Origin: Allofrancisella inopinata
GTDB taxonomy: Bacteria > Pseudomonadota > Gammaproteobacteria > Francisellales > Francisellaceae
Direction: 5' to 3'
Length of the DNA stretch: 64,000 bases
Assembly (NCBI RefSeq): GCF_012222965.1
Contig: NZ_CP038241.1
Span: 930,001 to 994,000, forward strand
In this document: piece after piece, positions 1-8,911 of the stretch
Position numbering within the stretch: position 1 is the first letter of the stretch
Layout: every line of letters starts with the position of its first letter
Position numbers and translations under genes: made by a program
The notes under the pieces: generated by a model
Told to the model about the DNA's origin: nothing
Seen by the model: the letters and a program-made list of their open reading frames with translations, nothing else
The model's database searches: none

Positions 1-233
1 GGAAGAAATATACGATTAGATGAACAGCCATTGCATACATTAGCACCACAATTTCTACAGTGATGATGTCTTTGAATAAGAGTAAATCTTACTCTACATA
101 ACTGGCATTTAGGGGCCTCATTATCTTAAATCCAGTCTTTATGGTGTTTATCTACTTTGGGATACAGTGTATTACATTTAAAACAAAATTTGTTATTTTC
201 AGCAGAATACTTACCACAATTTAGACAATTCAT
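1..233 (-). pseudogene. FYVE-type zinc finger protein, interrupted by a stop codon and cut by the window edge
   Basis: Read from the ATG at 233 downwards, the first 35 codons encode a small zinc ribbon (CLNCGK, then CFKC) ending KHHKDWI. A TAA at 126-128 follows. The same frame then continues open to the window edge as DNEAPKCQLC, RHHHCRNCG and CNGCSSNRI. Together these give the FYVE signature: WxxD, CxxC, R-HHCR-CG and CxxC. FYVE fingers bind phosphatidylinositol-3-phosphate in eukaryotes and are rare in bacteria. The stop falls inside the WxxD motif, so I infer a one-base nonsense change from CAA, AAA or GAA. Translation could still give the 35-aa ribbon. An IS4-type element sits about 100 bp upstream. 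Confidence 0.7.
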
Positions 234-332
234 ACCAATAAATAATATCTACATTAATATTGTAGTAAAATTTAACCTATAATTAATGATAATACAAGTT
301 AAAAAGCGCTTAAATGTTTTTATTTTTAATTA

Positions 333-1490
333 CTCACCTTACGCATTTTAGTTATGAATTTCTAATTTCATATAACTCCTTAAGAGCAATAGCGTTAGAT
401 CTAACTAATAGCTTATATTTCAGAGCGAAGTGGTTTAGTGAAGTTTTTATCTTAAGCATTTCTAGTTTACAAAAAGCTACTAATGAGCAAAAAATATGAT
501 TTCTTTGAGTTTTCTCAACTTTAGTTGGTGAGGCTGATAAAGAAGTATTTTGCTTAATTGATTTATGATAAACCTCTATTTGCCATCTTTTTTGATAGTC
601 ATGGTATAACTGATTAGAATCTATTTCTAAATCATTTGTTACAAGATATAAAATTCCTTTTGTACCGTTCTCGTTTATGAAAATCTTTTTTGTTAAAAGC
701 ACAGGGAAATTCATATCTTTAAGCCATATCTTTAAAGATTCTCCATCAGCAATATCAAGTTCAGAGAGCTTAATAAAATCCTTACTCTTTCTAGCATAAT
801 CACTCAAGGCAACAACTCTATTTGACTTCATACCAAGTATAAATTTCTTCGATAATCTATGATGTATGAAATTCATATTATCTTTAGAGCAAAACCAGCT
901 ATCTGCCAAAATATATTTAAACTTAACATGATTAATAACTGCTCGATTTATCATGTTTTGAAACATTTGGTTTTTAGTAACTTTAGATCTTCTTTTATAC
1001 CGCTTATCTTTTTCATCATAATATCGCTCATCCTTTTTCACTATCTCATAGTCTATAGGAATAGATAAGTTTGATGTACTAAGCATACATGAGACTATAT
1101 TAATACCCTTTACATGAACACTTTTAGCATGAGAGTGATGCCAACAGACTATATCATTTTCATCTGTGCTTGGCTTTTCACTAATTGTATCATCCAAACA
1201 AAGAACATCGTATTCGCTGTTATGTTTTCTAACTAAAGGCTTTATATATTTCCAAAATTCTAAGCTTGTTAAATCTGACTTGTTTAAAAACCTTGTTATT
1301 TTGTCATGTGATACTTCTTGATCTAATATATCTGATAATTTTGTGGCTGTAGCATACTTAGTTTGGCTTATAAGATAGTCTGTGTATATATCTAGTAAAT
1401 CCTTGTCCATTTCTTAAAAAACAGAATTTTTTCCTATGTCCAGTATTCTAAATATCTTTTTAAAACTTACAATCTTTTACGTAAGGTGAG
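333..1490 (-). mobile_element. IS4-family insertion sequence, copy type A, complete
   Basis: The ends carry the perfect inverted repeat CTCACCTTACG (333-343 and 1480-1490, reverse complement). They are flanked by the direct repeat TTAATTA (326-332 and 1491-1497), read as a 7-bp target duplication. The 1158-bp element holds one transposase gene on the minus strand. An intact target duplication and an intact reading frame suggest a recent insertion. Its transposase is a distant relative of the one at 54186-55268, but the two elements have different ends. Confidence 0.85.
352..1410 (-). CDS. IS4-family DDE transposase (352 aa)
   Basis: It catalyses cut-and-paste movement of the surrounding element. 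The DDE residues appear as CLDDTISEKP (first Asp, about residue 74), ILADSWFCSKD (second Asp) and YQKRWQIEVYHKSIK. The last of these fits the IS4 signature Y-x2-R-x3-E-x6-K exactly. The gene nearly fills the element and is full length. Its stop lies close to the left inverted repeat. Confidence 0.9.
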   Translation of the reverse strand: MDKDLLDIYTDYLISQTKYATATKLSDILDQEVSHDKITRFLNKSDLTSLEFWKYIKPLVRKHNSEYDVLCLDDTISEKPSTDENDIVCWHHSHAKSVHVKGINIVSCMLSTSNLSIPIDYEIVKKDERYYDEKDKRYKRRSKVTKNQMFQNMINRAVINHVKFKYILADSWFCSKDNMNFIHHRLSKKFILGMKSNRVVALSDYARKSKDFIKLSELDIADGESLKIWLKDMNFPVLLTKKIFINENGTKGILYLVTNDLEIDSNQLYHDYQKRWQIEVYHKSIKQNTSLSASPTKVEKTQRNHIFCSLVAFCKLEMLKIKTSLNHFALKYKLLVRSNAIALKELYEIRNS

Positions 1491-1554
1491 TTAATTATTT
1501 AAAGCATAATTTATATATAATGCAACACTACTGGCTAAACACCCTCAACTATAA

Positions 1555-2601
1555 TCAAATAGACAAATCAGGCTGCTGTCCTGAGTTTAAATTATCTGGT
1601 ATTTTTAATTTAAAGTGGTTATAAGCTAAGAGTGTTGCTATCCTACCTCTTGCTGTTCTCATTATGTAACCTTGTTGAATTAAATACGGTTCTATAACAT
1701 CTTCTATAGTTCCTTTTTCTTCACTTAAAGCTGCTGCTATAGTATCTAAACCTACAGGCCCTCCTCCAAATTTCTCCATTAATGTAAGCAAATACTTATG
1801 ATCCATATGATCAAAACCTACTGGATCAACTTTTAACATAGTTAATGCTTTATCAGCTACGTCCAAGCTTATCTTACCAGAAGCTTTTACTTGAGCGTAA
1901 TCTCTTACTCGTCGTAACAGTCTATTTGCTATTCTTGGAGTACCACGTGAACGCTTTGCAATCTCTTTGGCACCATCATCTGTAATGTCCAAATTTAAAA
2001 GCTTAGCGGAACGATAAACTATCTTAGAAAGATCTTCTATCGAATAAAACTCTAATCGTTGAATAATGCCAAATCTATCTCTAAGTGGTGAAGTCAAAAG
2101 CCCCGCTCTTGTTGTAGCCCCGACTAAAGTAAAGGCAGGCAAATCAATTTTTATAGATCTAGCAGCAGGACCCTCACCTATCATAATGTCAAGTTGATAA
2201 TCTTCCATTGCTGGATATAAGATTTCTTCTATTACAGGGCTTAAGCGATGTATTTCATCTATAAATAAAACATCGTTTTCTTCTAGATTTGTAAGTAAAG
2301 CTGCCAGATCACCAGCCTTCTCTAATACAGGACCACTAGTTTGCTTAAGCTCAACCCCCATCTCATTTGCAATAATATTTGAAAGAGTTGTTTTACCCAA
2401 TCCTGGTGGTCCAAATATAAGGGTATGATCAAGTGCATCATTACGACTTTTAGCGGCTTGGATAAAAATTTCCATCTGCTCACGGACATTAGGCTGACCT
2501 TCATAATCTGCTAAAGTTTTTGGTCTTATGGCTCTGTCAATAACCTTTTCATCATTACTTTGGATAGAGTTTGCAGAAATTATCCTATCTGTTTCAATCA
2601 T
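1555..2601 (-). CDS. ruvB: Holliday junction branch migration ATPase RuvB
   Basis: RuvB is the hexameric motor that drives branch migration of Holliday junctions with RuvA and hands them to RuvC. At 348 aa it has normal length. Visible motifs are Walker A GPPGLGKT (residues 64-71), Walker [11 protein letters not shown], the sensor region [18 protein letters not shown], and the C-terminal winged-helix part with GPVGLDTIA. No ruvA or ruvC lies next to it; the IS4-type element is just downstream. Confidence 0.97.
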   Translation of the reverse strand: MIETDRIISANSIQSNDEKVIDRAIRPKTLADYEGQPNVREQMEIFIQAAKSRNDALDHTLIFGPPGLGKTTLSNIIANEMGVELKQTSGPVLEKAGDLAALLTNLEENDVLFIDEIHRLSPVIEEILYPAMEDYQLDIMIGEGPAARSIKIDLPAFTLVGATTRAGLLTSPLRDRFGIIQRLEFYSIEDLSKIVYRSAKLLNLDITDDGAKEIAKRSRGTPRIANRLLRRVRDYAQVKASGKISLDVADKALTMLKVDPVGFDHMDHKYLLTLMEKFGGGPVGLDTIAAALSEEKGTIEDVIEPYLIQQGYIMRTARGRIATLLAYNHFKLKIPDNLNSGQQPDLSI

Positions 2602-2673
2602 GTTTTAAAAATGTTATAAAAATATAATTTTATTATAACACTTTTATTTGGCTTTTAATTTAGATTAATACAT

Positions 2674-3405
2674 CTACTTAGCTGTATAACCTCCATCTAT
2701 AGGTATTAAACCACCTGTCATAAATTTACTTTTATCACATAATAAAAAATATACAAGTTCTGCTATTTCCTGAGGTTGTGCAATACGTCCTAATGGAAAT
2801 TCTTGCTCTTCGGCACTATGTGCCACCTTCATTTCAATACCTTGATTATCAGCGTATCTTTTAATAATTGATCTATATAGCTGAGTATCGACTGTTCCTG
2901 GACAAACAGTATTGACACGAATATAGTCTTTAGCTAAATCTAAAGCCAAGGATTTTGTCATCTGAGCTATGGCTCCTTTACTTAGAGTATAGGCAAAACT
3001 ATTAGGTTTGGCTATAAAACACTGATCAGAACCATTAAAAACGATCGAAGCTTCTTTCTTTAATTTACCTTTTAAAGCTTTTATTATATAAATATTTGCC
3101 CACACGTTTAGATTTAGAACTTTCTGGATTTCTTCTATTTCTAAATCAAATATAGAACCTTTTATCAACATTCCTGCGTTTAAAAATATTCCATCAAAGC
3201 TAATTTCTGGAGGAAGACTTTCTATAGCCGTTTTGATTTGTGAGTGATTAGTTAAATCTATTTTTATGTAGTTAAGATTTGGTAGGTTCAATTCTGGTTC
3301 TAAAATATCTAAATTAATAATATAGTTTTCTTCTTGCTGTAGCAATAAATCCACTACAGCCTTACCAACGCCTTTTGATCCGCCTGTAACTAAATAATTC
3401 CGCAT
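2674..3405 (-). CDS. Short-chain dehydrogenase/reductase (SDR)
   Basis: A classical SDR of about 243 aa. It has the N-terminal Rossmann motif TGGSKGVGKA, the LNAG motif, a catalytic Tyr-x3-Lys in FAYTLSKGA, and the C-terminal MTGGLIPIDGGYTAK typical of the family. I chose the ATG at 3405 because it places MRNYLVTGG at the start of the fold; the frame stays open to 3495 but the extra 30 residues are not SDR-like. The substrate cannot be read from the sequence. It is divergent from the CBS-domain gene that follows. Confidence 0.85.
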   Translation of the reverse strand: MRNYLVTGGSKGVGKAVVDLLLQQEENYIINLDILEPELNLPNLNYIKIDLTNHSQIKTAIESLPPEISFDGIFLNAGMLIKGSIFDLEIEEIQKVLNLNVWANIYIIKALKGKLKKEASIVFNGSDQCFIAKPNSFAYTLSKGAIAQMTKSLALDLAKDYIRVNTVCPGTVDTQLYRSIIKRYADNQGIEMKVAHSAEEQEFPLGRIAQPQEIAELVYFLLCDKSKFMTGGLIPIDGGYTAK

Positions 3406-3524
3406 ATGTTGCAAATTAAAATCTATCGTAATATAAATAATATCGGATATACTTTGAAAAATATAAACATTTTGTCTAAAATTCCAAGTACACATCTTAA
3501 CTTATTTTATACTAGGAGAAACTA

Positions 3525-4112
3525 GTGGACCTAAAGGATTTTAAAATTATTGAATTATTTCATTTTGACACAAAAGCTGTTAGTTACTTTAATGATGAGG
3601 CTAGCAAACTGTTATACTTAGAGAGCCCTGCTGTAAATGTATTTAGAGACTTTAAAGAACATAAAGCTTTAATTATATCTGAAGATGCATCCTTACAGGA
3701 AGTAAAACAGAAACTTTTTGATAACCATAAAGATTTTATATTAGTTGTAAACGCTGATAATCAAGTAACTGGAACTATCGGTCTTCACTATCTTGAAAGT
3801 ACAGCATTACAAAAAACTGCTCAAGAAACAGGTGTGAAAATAACTGAATTAACTGCAGATGATATAAAGCTTCGCATATCTAACGTAAATGCTATCCCTC
3901 ACTCAATGATAAAAGATGCAAAAATAGGACATATACTGAATACTTTAATGAATACTAGCTATCATCATATAGTTGTATATGATGAGGATTCTAAAAATGA
4001 GCAATATATCCGTGGATATTTTTCTTTTAGCCACATTAGAAGGAAGCTTGGACTAGAAATTTACCACTCATATCAAAAAGATGGTGTGGCAAATATTTCT
4101 AAGGGTATATAA
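3525..4112 (+). CDS. CBS-domain protein
   Basis: It starts with GTG behind a good ribosome site (AGGAGA at 3514-3519). The 195-aa protein has two CBS-like segments: about residues 45-85 (ALIISEDASLQEVKQKL, ILVVNADNQVTGTIG) and about residues 125-175 (IPHSMIKDAKIGHIL, HHIVVYDEDS, IRGYFSFSHIRRKLG). CBS pairs usually bind adenosyl compounds and act as regulatory sensors. No catalytic domain is attached, so it may act on a partner protein; which one is unknown. Confidence 0.8.
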   Translation: MDLKDFKIIELFHFDTKAVSYFNDEASKLLYLESPAVNVFRDFKEHKALIISEDASLQEVKQKLFDNHKDFILVVNADNQVTGTIGLHYLESTALQKTAQETGVKITELTADDIKLRISNVNAIPHSMIKDAKIGHILNTLMNTSYHHIVVYDEDSKNEQYIRGYFSFSHIRRKLGLEIYHSYQKDGVANISKGI

Positions 4113-4253
4113 TTTACCCTCCAAATTATTTAAAACTAAAAGAACTTGCCTTTTGATAGAAAAATAATAAAAACATGGTTCTTTCACAGTAGTTTTTTTA
4201 AAATTCTCCACAGTAACTTTGAATAGTATCCTCTAGAATTCTCTTTCAAGTAT

Positions 4254-5306
4254 TTATAAACTTTCAGAATACAATCTAAGATTATAATTTTGTATTTTTT
4301 TAATAAGCTCTTCTTTAGTTTGCTTATTTGTAAAAGCTGCTTTAGCTGCATTTATATTCATAGTGACAATATTATCTAACGAAAGATTAGTTTTTTGGTA
4401 TGCCTTTGTATATTCATCTGTTATTGTTAGATTTTGCATCATTAAACGATCATCAGTATTTAAAGCTATACTTATACCCTTATCAAACATCTTTTTGAAT
4501 GGATGAACTTCAAAGCTTTCTATAAAACCCAAAACAATATTACTAGTAACATTTGATTCAATGTGGATTTGTTTTTCTATTAGTAATTTAACAGTGTCTT
4601 CAAGTAATTGCTGATCCTGCGTAACAAATAAATTACATGCATGACCTATCCTACTAGCCCCACTTTTTACAACATCTATTATATTTTCAATAGTCGAAAA
4701 CTCACCACTATGTGCTGTAAGTTTGATATTATTTTTATTTAAAAATTCTAGAGTCTGTATTTGAGTCTCAGATAAACTACCATTTATATCCATGCCAGCA
4801 AAATCAAAGCCCACTACTTCGCTATACTCTGTACAAAGTTTCGCTAATTCAAGGTTAGTTTTATCATCTAAATGATACATCCCACAAACTAATATTCCTG
4901 TTTCGATAGAATATTTCTTTTTAGCTTTTTCAAACCCCTTGATTACACTTTCTATAATTTGGTTATAAGATAACTTTTTAGCTCTATGAAAATAAGGACA
5001 AAATCTAGCTTCTACATATATAACATTTTCTAAAGCATGGTCTTCTGCAAACTCAAAAGCTACTCTTTCAATAGCATCTTCTGTTTGCATCACTGCACAA
5101 GATAAATCAAATGCTTTAAAACATCTTTCAAAATCCCTTGAGGAAAATTCTTCATAAAACCACTTGGACAAATCTTGAGGATTTTGCTGTGGTAAGTTTA
5201 TATTTTGCTCATTAGCAATATCAATAATTGTATCAGCTCTTAAACCGCCATCTAAATGGTCGTGTAAGATTACTTTTGGGATCGAAAATATTTTATCTTG
5301 GTTCAT
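4254..5306 (-). CDS. add: Adenosine deaminase
   Basis: It deaminates adenosine or deoxyadenosine to inosine in purine salvage. The 350-aa TIM-barrel protein shows the metal-site set of the family: HDHLDGG near residue 15, the catalytic TAHSGE, the following GHAC, and NTDDR near the C-terminus. The N-terminal HxH is HDH and is followed by LDGG rather than the LSGS or LDGA seen elsewhere, a small variation. It appears to be a single-gene unit. Confidence 0.9.
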   Translation of the reverse strand: MNQDKIFSIPKVILHDHLDGGLRADTIIDIANEQNINLPQQNPQDLSKWFYEEFSSRDFERCFKAFDLSCAVMQTEDAIERVAFEFAEDHALENVIYVEARFCPYFHRAKKLSYNQIIESVIKGFEKAKKKYSIETGILVCGMYHLDDKTNLELAKLCTEYSEVVGFDFAGMDINGSLSETQIQTLEFLNKNNIKLTAHSGEFSTIENIIDVVKSGASRIGHACNLFVTQDQQLLEDTVKLLIEKQIHIESNVTSNIVLGFIESFEVHPFKKMFDKGISIALNTDDRLMMQNLTITDEYTKAYQKTNLSLDNIVTMNINAAKAAFTNKQTKEELIKKIQNYNLRLYSESL

Positions 5307-5566
5307 TGTATGAAATTAGCTATACATTGTGTATTTACAATATTACTAAAATTAAAACCTTACTTACAGTAAAATTTATTTTCTATGTCTTTGATAGTTA
5401 AATTATATGGATACTTTTTACCAGATTTTTTATACTCTCTATTTCAAAATATCCTAACTATTTATGCTGATTCTTAAATTTTTCTATTATAATCTAATCG
5501 GTAATAATGAAAATTTGAATTTATAGCAGATGGAAACCAAAGGTGTAAAAAATAAGGTATTTTCTT

Positions 5567-6766
5567 ATGTCTATTAGAACTAAGCTAGGTCAGCTTTTTA
5601 TGATGGATTTTCGCTACTGGGGTGAAGATCCAAATAAAACTCCAATTGCTTTTACTGAAGCAAACAAAACTGTTTGTAACCTTTTTAAAGAGTATAACCT
5701 AGGTGGTTTTATTCTTTTTAAAGAAAATATACAAAATAATCATCAAACTATTTCTTTACTTAGAGATTTGCAAGGGGGTAATAAAACCCCACTATTTTTT
5801 GCAACAGATCAAGAAGGTGGTAGGGTTCATAGACTAATTCAAGGAACTAGTGGCTGTGGCAATATGGCTATAGCTGCAACAAACAATCCTAAAAACTCTT
5901 ACCAAATGTCTAAAATACTTGGGGATGAGTTACACAGTTTGGGTATTAATATTAATTTTGCTCCTGTAATAGATGTTAATTCAAATAAAAATAACCCTGT
6001 TATAGGAGTTAGGTCATATTCTGATGATCCCAAAACAGTTACAAAATACGCCAGAGAAAGTATAAAAGGCTTGACTAATGCTGATATTATTAACTGTGTG
6101 AAACACTTCCCAGGACATGGAGATACTGCTGTAGATAGCCATGTTGGTAATGTAATATTAAATAAAAATCTAGATGAATTAGAAAAAATAGAATTATATC
6201 CCTTTAGAGAACTTGTTAAAGAATATGATATGGTAATGTCAGCACATATTAGTGTTCCAAGTATTGATGATACAAGGCATATTTCTATATCCAATAATCA
6301 AGAAATTTACATACCAGCTACATTATCGCATAAGGTAATCACAAAACTTCTAAAAGAAGAGATTGGATTTACTGGGCTAGTGATTACTGATGCTATGGAT
6401 ATGAAAGCTATAACAACTCATTTTGACCCAATACAAGCTACTAAACTTGCTATACTAGCTGGCGTAGATATAGTGCTAATGCCTACACGAATTTGGTGTG
6501 AGCAGGATATTTATAAACTAGAAAAACTCTTTATCGAGTTAGAAAATGAATACGTTTCCAATAAGAGCTTTACTAAAGCTATAGATATAGCATATGACAA
6601 AATAATTAAATTTAAAGATGCCAAAATAAGTCAAAATCCTGTTCTAACCATGTCTTTTGAGCAACAACTTAAACTTGCTAATAAGGTTGTAAGTTCCATC
6701 GAACATCAAAATATAGCTTATGAAATTTCTAAACAAAGCACTACTATAGTAAAAATAATGGTTTAA
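5567..6766 (+). CDS. nagZ: Glycoside hydrolase family 3, NagZ-like N-terminal domain (frameshifted gene, part 1)
   Basis: NagZ-type enzymes release N-acetylglucosamine from peptidoglycan fragments. The sequence carries the family pattern: FFATDQEGGRVHR, INFAPVIDVN, KHFPGHGDTAVDSH (with the His/Asp catalytic dyad of NagZ) and GLVITDAMDMKAI. The frame ends at 6766 just after TTIV. The next frame encodes the expected continuation KNNGLIPYNL, typical of the linker into the C-terminal domain of longer GH3 enzymes. The run of five A at 6751-6755 would restore one continuous frame if it had six. The barrel domain is complete, so some activity could remain. Confidence 0.85.
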   Translation: MSIRTKLGQLFMMDFRYWGEDPNKTPIAFTEANKTVCNLFKEYNLGGFILFKENIQNNHQTISLLRDLQGGNKTPLFFATDQEGGRVHRLIQGTSGCGNMAIAATNNPKNSYQMSKILGDELHSLGININFAPVIDVNSNKNNPVIGVRSYSDDPKTVTKYARESIKGLTNADIINCVKHFPGHGDTAVDSHVGNVILNKNLDELEKIELYPFRELVKEYDMVMSAHISVPSIDDTRHISISNNQEIYIPATLSHKVITKLLKEEIGFTGLVITDAMDMKAITTHFDPIQATKLAILAGVDIVLMPTRIWCEQDIYKLEKLFIELENEYVSNKSFTKAIDIAYDKIIKFKDAKISQNPVLTMSFEQQLKLANKVVSSIEHQNIAYEISKQSTTIVKIMV

Positions 6767-7224
6767 TTCCATATAATTTGAAAGATCAAGATACTATTTT
6801 AATTATAGATTTTGATAGTGAGAGATTAAAAGATTTTCTTGAGTGTTTAAGTCAGCTATTAAAACAAAAAAATCTACAAGCTAAAATCATGACTAAAAAT
6901 ATAAATGATGATAATTTACCAGAAGATATAAATTTAGTAGATATAGTTATTTTAGTTTCGGAGAATTTAAAACAGTATAACCAAAAATATAGTTACCTAA
7001 CATCTTTAGCATCTAAAAAAACTATAAACATAGCTGCAATAAAACCTTACGATATAAATTATATAGATAATATTGAAAATTACGTCTGTATCTATGGAGC
7101 TACCTCTATTGATCAGACGAACTATACAAAAGTCTCTTTAAAAATAAACATCATGTCAGCTCTGGAAAATATCTTTGATATTAATTTAAAACTAGAATCA
7201 GTTTTACCTATTACCTTATATTAA
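6752..7224 (+). pseudogene. C-terminal domain of the frameshifted GH3 protein (part 2)
   Basis: This frame continues the GH3 protein after the single-base loss in the A run at 6751-6755. It reads NNGLIPYNLKDQDTILIIDF and then an alternating strand/helix domain of about 150 aa ending LPITLY. A TTG at 6778 could start it, but there is no ribosome site and the preceding codons already match GH3 linkers. I therefore read it as the detached end of the upstream gene, not a separate one. Its TAA stop coincides with the first bases of a MITE arm. Confidence 0.7.
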
Positions 7225-7299
7225 TACCAATTCCAACACATATTATTACTTTCTAACTTTGTATTTGATACCTAATTTAATCCTTTAATATTTGCCAAT
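7224..7299 (+). repeat. MITE arm, 76 bp, inverted copy of 22109-22184
   Basis: Beginning ATACCAATTCCAACA and ending TTTGCCAAT, this 76-bp segment matches the reverse complement of 22109-22184 with one difference that I can find (G for C near the middle). The distal part of the 22-kb element is not present here; an unrelated hairpin follows. No second terminal repeat is visible to about 7500, so this copy is truncated or rearranged. Confidence 0.8.
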
Positions 7300-7305
7300 T
7301 GGCAC

Positions 7306-7400
7306 ATTGCGGTTAGCGGCTGTAAAGACAAGGAATAAGCAGCTACAACTGTTTGAGCTTTGTGAGTTTTGTAGCTGCCCTTGGCTTACAGCTACGCAAT
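7306..7400. other. Large multi-segment hairpin
   Basis: Paired segments from outside in are ATTGCG (7306-7311) with CGCAAT (7395-7400), GCTGTAA (7319-7325) with TTACAGC (7386-7392), CAAGG (7329-7333) with CCTTG (7379-7383), and GCAGCTACAA (7339-7348) with TTGTAGCTGC (7369-7378). The loop is 20 nt. It is more GC-rich than its surroundings and has no coding frame. It could be a structured RNA or the folded core of a mobile element; the sequence does not decide. Confidence 0.5.
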
Positions 7401-7498
7401 AGCATAGTGCTAGGCAGTTTTACATACTTTTAAAGATACTATTAAAAAATTTTGTATTATTTAAACTCTTAAACTTTTAATATCTAACTCAGGTTATA

Positions 7499-8911
7499 TT
7501 AGTCAAAATTCAAATCTATTATTTGCTTATTTTGCCAAGCATTAACAAAGTCATAAGATACAATATTAGCTTTTTTCATCTGTGATTGACTCATTTTATG
7601 AATTTGCTCAGGTAATATATAACTTGCTCTAGCAGCTAATGATCTTATATCAAGAATCCCTGTTTCTCCAGTTAATGTAAAGCTGTATAAGAACCAATAA
7701 TAATTATCTAGTCCCCCGAAATTTTCTAGCTTATTATTCTGGTCTGTAACTAAAGTTTTAGGTGATGCAGTTTCTGAGTATTTATCATATATGGTGTAAT
7801 TTTCTGGACTAATATTTGGATAACCAACATACCCCCATAAACCTTCTTTCGAATCTATATACGTACCAAGCTCCCTTTTATTTAGTAAAGGCACAATTTT
7901 ACCTTTTAATTCAGATAAAGTAACTTTACGTAGAGAATCTCCATCTTCTTGTTTATAGAAATATGGATCTAGTTTACTTTTTAAAGTTGATATCATTTCT
8001 TTCTTATCGATAGCCTTTATTGTAGAAGAACTACTTTCATTCGTTTCAACGTGAGTTAAATATAAAAATATAACTTCATTTTTTCCCTCAGTTGTTATAA
8101 AACTTTCCATCTCTTCTAAAAATTGGTTAAAGGAAACACCATAACCATGACCCCAGTCATAATTTTGGTGAAAAAGTGCCATCTCTTTACCATTAAACAT
8201 ACCCACTCTAACATCAAAAAAGCGAATCCCTGCACGAAGCTGCTCTGTTATATTTAAATCATTTGTGAAGTACCATTCAGGATGTTTACGTGCTATAGAG
8301 CTAACAACAACCTCACTAATACTTGGATTATCACTAAATCTAATAGAGCTTTGATATACTCCAGAATCATGAGTTGCAGGCATAACTAATTGGTTTAAAA
8401 GTAGATTAGGGTTTTGGTTAATTAACTGCTCCATCCAATTAGTATTATCAGGCTTAGCTGCTCTTATATATATAGAAAGCCTTTCTTCAGATCCTACTAA
8501 GAAAACAGAATCACCAGGAGCACTAGCTTGGTTTAATGAAATGTTTTTTGTAAACGGTCCTGAGTTGAAAGCCAAATTTTGGTTTGTCGAAAATTTTAAT
8601 AAATCATCATTTCCTGTTTCGATATACATTGTATATGGCCCCGAGACATCATTAGACCAAAACGACTTATTTAGTTCTAAGTGAGAACAAACTCTTTCTC
8701 CCTCTAAAACAATCTTGCCTTGAAAATTATCTCTAATTTGAGTATTTTTATTTTCCCAGTCACTGGGGTTAAAATCTACTCGTTTGATAGTTATAGGTTG
8801 TGAATATTGATTAATAATGCATAATTCGGAACCTTTACTTCCAGCATATAATTTTGAAAAAAATAGACTCATAAAGAGTACACCAAGTAATTTTGTTTTT
8901 TTATATTCCAT
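7499..8911 (-). CDS. Secreted phosphatidylinositol-specific phospholipase C-like protein
   Basis: I chose the ATG at 8911 because AGGAGA lies five bases upstream; the in-frame ATG at 8926 has none. Residues 1-23 form a signal peptide (MEYKKTKLLGVLFMSLFFSK, cleavage after YAG). A beta-rich segment of about 130 aa follows, then a PI-PLC X-like barrel with QLVMPATHDSG (first catalytic His), AGIRFFDVRVG, and LFHQNYDWGHG (second His). Such enzymes cleave phosphatidylinositol or GPI head groups; substrate and true activity are inferred from family only. It is divergent from the unknown gene at 9266. Confidence 0.75.
   Translation of the reverse strand: MEYKKTKLLGVLFMSLFFSKLYAGSKGSELCIINQYSQPITIKRVDFNPSDWENKNTQIRDNFQGKIVLEGERVCSHLELNKSFWSNDVSGPYTMYIETGNDDLLKFSTNQNLAFNSGPFTKNISLNQASAPGDSVFLVGSEERLSIYIRAAKPDNTNWMEQLINQNPNLLLNQLVMPATHDSGVYQSSIRFSDNPSISEVVVSSIARKHPEWYFTNDLNITEQLRAGIRFFDVRVGMFNGKEMALFHQNYDWGHGYGVSFNQFLEEMESFITTEGKNEVIFLYLTHVETNESSSSTIKAIDKKEMISTLKSKLDPYFYKQEDGDSLRKVTLSELKGKIVPLLNKRELGTYIDSKEGLWGYVGYPNISPENYTIYDKYSETASPKTLVTDQNNKLENFGGLDNYYWFLYSFTLTGETGILDIRSLAARASYILPEQIHKMSQSQMKKANIVSYDFVNAWQNKQIIDLNFD

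Noticed and set aside
2674..3495. Longer start of the SDR gene at 3495
   Set aside because: The additional 30 residues precede the Rossmann motif and are unlike the family; they also overlap the probable divergent promoter region.
4139..4197. AAAGAAC/GTTCTTT stem with T run after the CBS-domain gene as a terminator
   Set aside because: The loop is nearly 40 nt and the stem is short, so the support is too weak to list.
5899..6294. Open frame of 131 codons on the minus strand inside the GH3 gene
   Set aside because: Shadow frame opposite conserved catalytic motifs; no independent start signal.
6745..6770. Programmed frameshift or transcriptional slippage joining the two GH3 parts
   Set aside because: The A run is only five bases, short for slippage, and no stimulatory structure is evident. 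Mutation or sequencing error is simpler.
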